From Pelomonas sp036401055 (lineage in GTDB: Bacteria > Pseudomonadota > Gammaproteobacteria > Burkholderiales > Burkholderiaceae_C): DNA of 5,969 nucleotides. Below are positions 1 through 4,814 of this stretch, in pieces. The position numbers and the translations under genes are program-made. Where the stretch lies: assembly GCA_036401055.1 (NCBI GenBank), contig DASWWC010000262.1:1-5969 (forward strand). The letters are read 5' to 3'. Positions within the stretch are counted from its first letter, which is position 1. The number at the start of each line of letters is the position of its first letter. The notes beneath the pieces are model-generated. The model had not been told where the DNA came from and made no database searches. It saw only the letters and a list, made by a program, of their open reading frames with translations.

Positions 1-579
1 GGCCTGCGCGTCACGCGCATCGAACGCGTGGGCGAACAACTGCGCGTGCACGGGCTGGACACACGGCAGCAGCCCCTCGTCATTGACGGCATCGACGAGA
101 TCATTTGCGCCACCGGCCAGCGGCCCGACCTCGCGCTGACCGCCGAGCTGCGCCTGAAGCTGGACCCCTGGCTGGAGTCCACCGAGGCGCTGGGCCCGCT
201 GATCGACCCCAACCTGCACAGCTGCGGCACCGTGCGCCCGCACGGCCACCGCGAGCTGGCCCACCCCGAGCCGGGCTTCTACACCGTGGGCGTGAAGAGT
301 TATGGCCGCGCGCCCACCTTCCTGATGGCCACCGGCTTCGAGCAGGCGCGCTCCGTCGTCGCCGCGCTGGCGGGTGACGTGGCGGCGGCCGACCGCGTGG
401 AGCTGGCGCTGCCGGAAACGGGCGTCTGCTCGGCCGACCCGGCATCGGCCGGTGAGGCCGGTGGCTGCTGCGGGCCGGTGCCCGCCGCGGAGGCGGCTGT
501 GGCGGTGGCAGCGCCCAAGCGCGGCTGTGGTCCGTCGAGCTGCGCGCCCGCCGCACAGCCCGCCCGCTGCTGCGGCTGA
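1..579 (+). CDS. FAD/NAD(P)-dependent oxidoreductase, C-terminal part, with Cys-rich tail (probably arsenic-associated flavoprotein)
   Basis: The reading frame is open from base 1 and ends at TGA 577-579, so only the last 192 residues are present and the true start lies left of the window. The fragment has an IICATGQRPD stretch (fragment residues about 34-43), the ATG-type motif of pyridine-nucleotide and FMO-like flavoproteins that precedes the final FAD-contacting segment. Next come a conserved-looking GFYTVGVKSYGRAPTF segment and a LPETGVCS motif. The last 50 residues are rich in cysteine: Cys143, the pair 156-157, Cys176, Cys181 and the pair 190-191 just before the stop. From family knowledge, flavoproteins with this kind of ending are often found in ars loci beside an MFS gene. 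The arsenic link is an inference, since no arsR, arsC or arsB is in view. The tail could bind a soft metal or metalloid or act as a redox relay. The FAD/NAD Rossmann motifs would lie upstream and cannot be checked. The next gene starts 2 nt downstream, so the two are probably co-transcribed. Confidence 0.85.
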   Translation, partial: GLRVTRIERVGEQLRVHGLDTRQQPLVIDGIDEIICATGQRPDLALTAELRLKLDPWLESTEALGPLIDPNLHSCGTVRPHGHRELAHPEPGFYTVGVKSYGRAPTFLMATGFEQARSVVAALAGDVAAADRVELALPETGVCSADPASAGEAGGCCGPVPAAEAAVAVAAPKRGCGPSSCAPAAQPARCCG

Positions 580-581
580 CG

Positions 582-1754
582 ATGGCCACGGCGCCGCTGC
601 GTGTCGTCGCCGCGCTGGGCAGTGCCCAGACGCTGGCCTGGGCCTCGTCCTACTACCTGCCCGCGCTGCTGGCGCGGCCGATGGCGGGCGAGCTGGGCGT
701 GGCCGAGCCCACGGTGTTCGCGGCCTTCTCGGCGGCGCTGGTCGTGTCGGCCTTCGTCGGCCCGTACAGCGGCCGGCGCATCGACCGCTGGGGTGGCCGG
801 CCGGTGCTGATGGCCACCAGCCTGATGTTTGCCGCCGGTCTCGCCGCGATGGCGCTGGCCACCGGCCCGCTGGGCCTGTTCGCCGCCTGGCTGCTGATGG
901 GCGTGGCCATGGGCAGCGGCCTGTACGAGGCGGCGTTCGCATCGCTGGTGCGCCTGTACGGGCACGACGCGCGCGGTGCCATCACCGGCATCACGCTGAT
1001 CGCCGGCTTCGCCAGCACCGTGGGCTGGCCGCTGACGGCGACGCTGGAGCATGCCTGGGGCTGGCGCGGCGCCTGCTGGGGCTGGGCGGCGCTGCATCTG
1101 CTGGTGGGCCTGCCGCTGAATACCTGGCTGCCGCGGGCCGCGCCGTCACCGCCGGCCGAGGCGACAACACCTGGCACGCCCGCCGCGGCAGAAAGCCCGG
1201 CGCCGGCCACGCCCACCGCCGTGCTGCTGGCCTGGGTGTTCGCGGTGACCTGGTTCATCAGCACCGCGATGGCGGCGCACCTGCCGGGGCTGCTGGCCCT
1301 CGTCGGCGCGGCGCCGGCCGCCGTCATCGCCTTCAGCGCGCTGGTCGGGCCAGCCCAGGTGGCCGGCCGGCTGCTGGAGTTCGGCCTGCTGCGGCGCTGG
1401 CATCCGCTGCTGTCGGCCCGGCTGGCGGCGCTGCTGCACCCCGTGGGTGCGGTGCTGCTGCTGCTGACGGGCGCGCCGGCCGTGGCCGCGTTCGCGCTGC
1501 TGCACGGCGCCGGCAACGGCATCCTCACCATCGCCAAGGGCACGCTGCCGCTGGCGCTGTTCGGGCCGGCCGGCTACGGCCAGCGCCAGGGGCTGCTGAT
1601 GCTGCCGGCGCGGCTGGGCCAGGCGCTGTCGCCCTGGCTGTTCGGCCTGCTGCTGGCCGGGTACGGCGCCGGCGCGCTGTGGTGGTCGGCGGGGCTGGCC
1701 CTGAGCGCGCTGCTGGCGCTGCTGCTGATCAGGCTGCCAGCGGCGACGCCGTGA
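582..1754 (+). CDS. MFS transporter, 12 predicted membrane helices
   Basis: This 390-residue inner-membrane protein of the major facilitator superfamily has the usual length for a 12-helix carrier. It is made almost wholly of Ala/Leu/Gly/Val-rich hydrophobic segments. The loop after helix 2 carries motif A: G64-R-R-I-D68-R-W-G-G-R73. The central loop between the two six-helix halves (about residues 185-212) is Pro/Ala-rich and low in complexity. A GHGAGNG-like helix (about 308-315) lies in the second half. The ATG at 582 is 2 nt after the flavoprotein stop and has no good Shine-Dalgarno sequence, which fits translational coupling. Its neighbour suggests export of a substrate made or modified by the flavoprotein, possibly an arsenical, but the substrate cannot be read from the sequence. 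It lacks the GAPDH partner expected for an ArsJ-type system in this window. The 3' end overlaps the convergent dehydrogenase gene by 26 bp. Confidence 0.9.
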   Translation: MATAPLRVVAALGSAQTLAWASSYYLPALLARPMAGELGVAEPTVFAAFSAALVVSAFVGPYSGRRIDRWGGRPVLMATSLMFAAGLAAMALATGPLGLFAAWLLMGVAMGSGLYEAAFASLVRLYGHDARGAITGITLIAGFASTVGWPLTATLEHAWGWRGACWGWAALHLLVGLPLNTWLPRAAPSPPAEATTPGTPAAAESPAPATPTAVLLAWVFAVTWFISTAMAAHLPGLLALVGAAPAAVIAFSALVGPAQVAGRLLEFGLLRRWHPLLSARLAALLHPVGAVLLLLTGAPAVAAFALLHGAGNGILTIAKGTLPLALFGPAGYGQRQGLLMLPARLGQALSPWLFGLLLAGYGAGALWWSAGLALSALLALLLIRLPAATP

Positions 1755-2595
1755 AGTCCGTGGACGCTGCCAGCTTGCGCCAGGCGGCCGTCTCGCGCTC
1801 GACGAACGCATGCTTGTCGGCAATGACCTGCAGCGTGTCGGTGCCCAGTGGCAGGCGCAGCGGCGGATGGTCCGCGGCCACCAGGGTCAGCATCGCCCGC
1901 GCCAGGCGCTCGGGGTCGCCGGGCTGGTTCAGGCTGATCTGCCTGGCGGCCTCGCGCACGGCGCCGGACGTGGCGGCGTAGTCGGCCAGCACGCGCGGCG
2001 ACGTGACCAGCGACTGGCCCTCCAGGAACTCGGTGCGGAAGTAGCCCGGCTCCACCACCGTGGCGTGGATGCCCAGCGGCGCCAGCTCCGCGTGCAGCGC
2101 CTCGGTGATGCCTTCCACGGCGAACTTGGTCGAGCAGTACACGCCGAAGCCCGCGCCCGACTGATAGCCGCCCAGCGACGAGATGTTGATGACGTGGCCG
2201 GCGCGGCGCTCGCGCATGGGCGGCAGCACGGCGCGCGTCACGTTCAGCAGGCCGAACACGTTGGTCTCATACAGCCGCCGCACCTCGTCGGCGCTGGCCT
2301 CCTCCACCGCGCCGAGCAGGCCGTAGCCGGCGTTGTTGACCAGCACGTCGATGCGGCCGAAGCGAGCCAGCGCGGCGGCCACGGCGCGGGCTGCCTGCGC
2401 TTCGTCGGTGACGTCCAGCGCCACCACCAGCAGACCCGCCTGGGTGCCGAAACGCTGCTCGATGGTGGCCGCATCGCGGGCGGTGGCGACGACGGCGTCG
2501 CCCTGCGCCAGCGCGGCCTCGGCGATGCGCACACCGATGCCGCGCGACGCGCCGGTGATCATCCAGACGCGCTTGAAGTCGGGGGTCGTGTTCAT
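1729..2595 (-). CDS. Classical short-chain dehydrogenase/reductase (SDR), NADP(H)-type
   Basis: This 288-residue soluble oxidoreductase has all the motifs of a classical SDR. The cofactor loop TGASRGIG is at residues 14-21, D61-V is at the adenine pocket, and NNAG is at 87-90. The catalytic set is Asn112, Ser140, Tyr153 and Lys157 (Y-C-S-T-K), followed by a PGYFRTEF segment. Arg18 within the glycine loop and Arg40 after the second strand are the basic residues typical of NADP(H) preference. It probably interconverts a carbonyl and an alcohol; the substrate is unknown. The long C-terminal part (about 190-288) resembles the 17-beta-hydroxysteroid-dehydrogenase-like subgroup seen in many bacteria. 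The ATG at 2595 is supported by AAGGA 7 nt upstream. The gene diverges from a LysR-type regulator across a region with a LysR-type dyad, so it is the likely target of that regulator. Its 3' end overlaps the MFS gene. Confidence 0.93.
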   Translation of the reverse strand: MNTTPDFKRVWMITGASRGIGVRIAEAALAQGDAVVATARDAATIEQRFGTQAGLLVVALDVTDEAQAARAVAAALARFGRIDVLVNNAGYGLLGAVEEASADEVRRLYETNVFGLLNVTRAVLPPMRERRAGHVINISSLGGYQSGAGFGVYCSTKFAVEGITEALHAELAPLGIHATVVEPGYFRTEFLEGQSLVTSPRVLADYAATSGAVREAARQISLNQPGDPERLARAMLTLVAADHPPLRLPLGTDTLQVIADKHAFVERETAAWRKLAASTDFTASPLAA

Positions 2596-2602
2596 GGGGA
2601 AG

Positions 2603-2607
2603 TCCTT
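2603..2607 (-). promoter_or_regulatory. Ribosome binding site of the SDR gene
   Basis: On the minus strand AAGGA lies 7 nt before the ATG whose last base is at 2593. It is the clearest Shine-Dalgarno sequence in the window and fixes the dehydrogenase start. Confidence 0.7.
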
Positions 2608-2649
2608 GCTTGCAGCCGTTGAAGAGGGGGTGGGGGTTCGGCCGGTGGG

Positions 2650-2672
2650 GTCAATGTAGGTTTCGCATTGAC
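2650..2672. promoter_or_regulatory. Probable LysR-type operator (GTCAATG-N9-CATTGAC)
   Basis: This is a perfect inverted repeat with 7-bp arms, GTCAATG (2650-2656) and CATTGAC (2666-2672), and a 9-bp spacer. It contains the LysR-family T-N11-A core (T2655, A2667) inside the dyad, as AATG-N9-CATT. It sits in the middle of the intergenic region between the divergent SDR and LysR genes, 55 bp from the SDR start codon and 50 bp from the regulator's ATG. From family knowledge, such a dyad is normally the recognition site of the adjacent LysR protein, serving both autorepression and control of the divergent gene. Binding itself is inferred. Confidence 0.65.
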
Positions 2673-2673
2673 A
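2668..2673 (+). promoter_or_regulatory. Candidate -35 element of the LysR gene
   Basis: TTGACA matches the sigma-70 -35 consensus exactly and overlaps the right arm of the LysR-type dyad, as expected for an autorepressed regulator. No good -10 hexamer follows at 16-18 bp (the sequence there is near tcactt/cacttc), so promoter activity would be weak or need activation. If it is used, transcription would start close to 2700 and leave a short leader before the ATG at 2722. Confidence 0.3.
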
Positions 2674-2695
2674 TGGAACTAGCCCAGAATCACTT

Positions 2696-2702
2696 CATTG
2701 AT
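2696..2702 (+). promoter_or_regulatory. Possible third regulator half-site (CATTGAT)
   Basis: CATTGA recurs here in the same orientation as the right arm of the dyad at 2666, exactly 30 bp further on, about three helical turns. LysR-type regulators often bind a strong dyad plus a weaker nearby half-site or site. A loose inverted repeat, TTGATT-N8-AATCGA (2698-2717, one mismatch), also starts here. A six-base match in a short region could be chance. Confidence 0.35.
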
Positions 2703-2721
2703 TCGCAAGCAAATCGACACA

Positions 2722-3690
2722 ATGGCCTTCAACGAACTGCGTGCCATCGCCGTCTTCACCCAGGCCGCCGAGCTGGGCAGCCTGCGCCAGGCGGCCGCGG
2801 CCCAGGGCATCACGCCGCAGGCGGCCAGCCAGGCGCTGGCGCAGCTGGAGGCCCATCTGGGCGTGCGGCTGTTCCACCGCACCACGCGCAGCCTGAGCCT
2901 CACGGAGGAAGGCGAGCGCTTCCTCGGCGCCGCCGCACCCGGATTCCAGGCGCTGCAGCGCGCGCTGCTGGGCGCCCGCCAGGGCCGCGACGCCATTGCC
3001 GGCCCGCTGCGCATCGCCGCGCCGCGCTCCATCATGCTGCCGGTGCTGTGGCCGGTGCTGGAGGCCTTCTGCGCCGCCCACCCCGAGGTCGAGCCCGACG
3101 TGCAGCTGGACGACCGCATCGGCGATTGGGTGCAGGAGCGCGTGGACGTGGGCTTTCGCGCCGGCAGCCCGCCCAGCGACGGCGTCATTGCCCGCCACCT
3201 GCTGCCGCTGCAGCTCATCGTCTGCGCGTCGCCCGACTACATCGCCCGCCACGGGGCGCCGCAGTCCATCGACGAGCTGGCCCGGCACCGCTGCAGCGGC
3301 TTTCGCCACCCCAGCACCGGCAAGGCCATGCCGTGGGAGTTCGCGGTGGGCGGCGAGATCGTCGCGCGCGACGTGGCCGCGGTGGTCATGACCAACGACG
3401 TGGAGCTGGAGGCCAACGCGGTCGTCGCCGGCCAGTGCATCGGCCAGCTGGTGGGCGTGACCGCCGCACCGCTGATACGGGCCGGCCGCCTGGTGCCGCT
3501 GCTGACCGCGCACGTGGCCCAGCACCTGGGGCTGTACCTGTACTACGGCAGCCGCGTGGCCCAGCCGGCGCGCGTGCGTGCCTTCATCGACATGGCCGTG
3601 GAGCGCGTGGCCGGCAGCGCCGAGTGGGTGCTGGGCCCGCAGGAGCTGGCCGCGCGCCAGCGGCCCCGGCGTCGCGAGTTGCAGGGCTGA
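2722..3690 (+). CDS. LysR family transcriptional regulator (CrgA-like substrate-binding domain)
   Basis: This 322-residue LysR-type regulator has the normal length for the family. The N-terminal winged helix-turn-helix spans about residues 1-60: AVFTQAAELGSLRQAA, then TPQAASQALAQLEAHLG and LFHRTTRSLSLTEEG. A linker helix runs to about residue 90. The effector-binding domain spans about 93-300 and begins GPLRIAAP. The stretch DDRIGDWVQERVDVGFRAG followed by GVIARHL is the pattern of the CrgA-like subgroup. The frame can be opened with TTG at 2698, but the family start MAFNELRAIAVF fits the ATG at 2722, and the upstream codons overlap the candidate transcription start. There is no clear Shine-Dalgarno sequence. 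It probably controls the divergent dehydrogenase and itself through the dyad at 2650-2672. The effector is unknown. The C-terminus ends in an Arg-rich tail (QRPRRREL). Confidence 0.93.
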   Translation: MAFNELRAIAVFTQAAELGSLRQAAAAQGITPQAASQALAQLEAHLGVRLFHRTTRSLSLTEEGERFLGAAAPGFQALQRALLGARQGRDAIAGPLRIAAPRSIMLPVLWPVLEAFCAAHPEVEPDVQLDDRIGDWVQERVDVGFRAGSPPSDGVIARHLLPLQLIVCASPDYIARHGAPQSIDELARHRCSGFRHPSTGKAMPWEFAVGGEIVARDVAAVVMTNDVELEANAVVAGQCIGQLVGVTAAPLIRAGRLVPLLTAHVAQHLGLYLYYGSRVAQPARVRAFIDMAVERVAGSAEWVLGPQELAARQRPRRRELQG

Positions 3691-3699
3691 CGCGGGCTT

Positions 3700-4011
3700 T
3701 CAAGCCGGTGCGGCGAGCCCCAGCTTCTCGCGGGCGCGCAGGCATTGCGCGTCGCCCGGCATCACGCTGCGGCAAGTGCTGGAGCGCTGGGCGTAGATGC
3801 CGCAGGCCACGTCCCGACCCGGTTCACCCTGCAGCGCGATGCAGCGCACCGGCGCCGCCTCGGTGCCGGCCATGCAGCGCAGCTGCGGGCTGACCTGCCG
3901 CGTCAGCGCCACGGGCACGGTGCCGCCGGGTGCGTCGTCGGCCTCGGACCAGTAGAAGGACACGCGGAACACGGCGCAGCAGGCGCCGCAGCGCTGGCAG
4001 TCCAGCGTCAT
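3700..4011 (-). CDS. YkgJ/UPF0153-type CxxCxxCC cysteine-cluster protein
   Basis: This 103-residue cytoplasmic protein starts MTLDCQRCGACC, the signature of the YkgJ family, whose cysteine cluster is annotated as a zinc- or iron-binding domain. The cluster is Cys5, Cys8, Cys11 and Cys12. Further cysteines at 46, 57, 70, 80 and 90 include the CGIYAQRSSTCR segment, a typical second half of the family (C-x-I-Y-x-x-R-x-x-x-C-R). The molecular function of the family is not established. The frame stays open upstream to 4095, but family alignment places the start at the ATG 4009-4011. This ATG overlaps the stop of the cupin gene as ATGA, which indicates translational coupling, and there is no convincing ribosome site of its own. 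Its stop lies 9 bp from the end of the convergent LysR gene. Confidence 0.88.
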   Translation of the reverse strand: MTLDCQRCGACCAVFRVSFYWSEADDAPGGTVPVALTRQVSPQLRCMAGTEAAPVRCIALQGEPGRDVACGIYAQRSSTCRSVMPGDAQCLRAREKLGLAAPA

Positions 4012-4394
4012 CGCCCGGCCGGCCGGTGCTGGGTGCCGGCTCCCAGCGTGATGAAGAACATGCGGCTGGGCCGGAACACCCTGGCGGTGTGCCACACGCC
4101 GCGCGGCACGACGACGGCGCCGCGACCGGTGATGCGCTGAGCGTGCAGGCCCTCGGGCAGCTCCAGCAGGAACTCGACGTCGCCGTCCAGCAGGTAGACG
4201 AACTCGTCGCCGGCGGGGTGCATCTCCCAGTTGCCCCAGTCGGCGTCGCAGCTGAACTCAGAGACCAGCCAGTCGCGGCCCAGCGCGTTCAGCGTGTCCT
4301 CGGGCTGGCTCCAGAACTCGCCGCCGCCCGGCAGCTGGCGGATGGCGCCGCCGGGGTTGAGCAGCGCGTAGACCTCTTCGGGCTGGAACGGCAT
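4008..4394 (-). CDS. Single-domain cupin protein
   Basis: This small cupin (128 residues from this start) has one beta-barrel domain. Cupin motif 1 is recognisable as G-N-W-E-M-H-P-A-G-D-E-F-V-Y-L-L-D-G (residues 54-71), with the metal-ligand positions partly kept: the usual first His is Glu57, while His59 and Glu64 are present. Motif 2 is G-A-V-V-V-P-R-G-V-W-H (92-102), with His102 as the last ligand. The protein may therefore bind a metal with an altered ligand set. Whether it is an enzyme or a sugar/ligand-binding protein cannot be told. The start at 4394 is chosen because GGAG lies 8 nt upstream. An in-frame ATG at 4424 would add ten residues (MPFPLYGDHR) but has no clear ribosome site. 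Its stop overlaps the YkgJ-type start, so the two probably form an operon. Confidence 0.87.
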   Translation of the reverse strand: MPFQPEEVYALLNPGGAIRQLPGGGEFWSQPEDTLNALGRDWLVSEFSCDADWGNWEMHPAGDEFVYLLDGDVEFLLELPEGLHAQRITGRGAVVVPRGVWHTARVFRPSRMFFITLGAGTQHRPAGR

Positions 4395-4402
4395 GCGGTG
4401 GT

Positions 4403-4406
4403 CTCC
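4403..4406 (-). promoter_or_regulatory. Ribosome binding site supporting the shorter cupin start
   Basis: On the minus strand GGAG lies 8 nt before the ATG whose first base is 4394. No comparable sequence precedes the alternative ATG at 4424, so this site decides in favour of the shorter protein. Confidence 0.5.
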
Positions 4407-4496
4407 GTACAGGGGGAAGGGCATTGTGCTGGCCGTGTCTTGAAATCCTGCCGACCGTGGCCAACTGGGGTCAGGAAAGCTACCACCGGTGCCGCC

Positions 4497-4814
4497 ATGT
4501 CCTCCGTCATCAAGCTCGCCGTCCCCAACGAACTGTTGCCCCTCGTGCGCCTGGCCCAGCTGCTGCAGGGCCTGGAGGGGCAGCTCGTGGACCCGCACCA
4601 GTACCGCGTGCTGGTGCAGCGGCTGACGGCGGAGCTGGACGCGCACCAGGCCCACGAGGCGCTGGCTGGCCTGCTGGACCACTTTCCCGCGGCGGCCGAG
4701 GTCTACGAGAACCTGCAGTACGGCCATGCCGGGCTGGTGCGTGCGCCGCTGGAGCTGTCGCTGACCTCGGAGCTGGCGGTGCGGAATCTGCTGGACCGCG
4801 TGCGGCGCCCCTAG
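4497..4814 (+). CDS. Hypothetical protein, 105 aa, no recognised domain
   Basis: I do not recognise this protein. It is 105 residues, leucine- and alanine-rich, probably alpha-helical, with no signal peptide, no membrane segment and no cysteine. It starts MSSVIKLAVPNELLPLVRLA, has a charged middle (about 30-60) and a distinctive aromatic patch, DHFPAAAEVYENLQYGH (61-77), then a hydrophobic helix and an Arg-rich end (RVRRP). Codon use looks like its neighbours. The ATG at 4497 has no close Shine-Dalgarno sequence; AGGAAAG lies about 17 nt upstream, which is too far to be typical. It is read on the plus strand between minus-strand genes, and its TAG stop shares a CTAG with the stop of the kinase gene. 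The clean fit between the cupin start region and the kinase end, and the protein-like composition, argue that it is real. Confidence 0.65.
   Translation: MSSVIKLAVPNELLPLVRLAQLLQGLEGQLVDPHQYRVLVQRLTAELDAHQAHEALAGLLDHFPAAAEVYENLQYGHAGLVRAPLELSLTSELAVRNLLDRVRRP

Noticed and set aside
28..30. GTG as the start of the first gene
   Set aside because: The frame is open to base 1, and the protein lacks the N-terminal FAD and NAD(P) domains that such an oxidoreductase needs, so it is cut by the window edge.
374..1981. 535-residue plus-strand open frame over the MFS gene
   Set aside because: It is an Arg/Ala/Gly-rich frame-shifted shadow of the MFS transporter and of the dehydrogenase antisense; the MFS frame has clear membrane helices and motif A.
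2698..2721. TTG start giving the LysR protein eight more residues
   Set aside because: The family N-terminus begins at the ATG 2722, there is no ribosome site for the TTG, and these bases probably belong to the regulatory region.
3695..3706. GGCT-TTCA-AGCC hairpin between the convergent LysR and YkgJ-type genes as a terminator
   Set aside because: The stem is only four base pairs, does not extend outward, and has no following U-run on either strand.
2610..3893. 427-residue plus-strand open frame over the LysR gene
   Set aside because: Its composition is Arg/Ala/Pro/Gly-rich with no domain, while the overlapping frame is a complete LysR regulator.
4440..4445. TTGAAA upstream of the 105-aa gene as a -35 element
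   Set aside because: No acceptable -10 hexamer lies at 16-18 bp in this GC-rich stretch, so a promoter cannot be supported, although one must exist somewhere in or near 4425-4496 if the gene is expressed.
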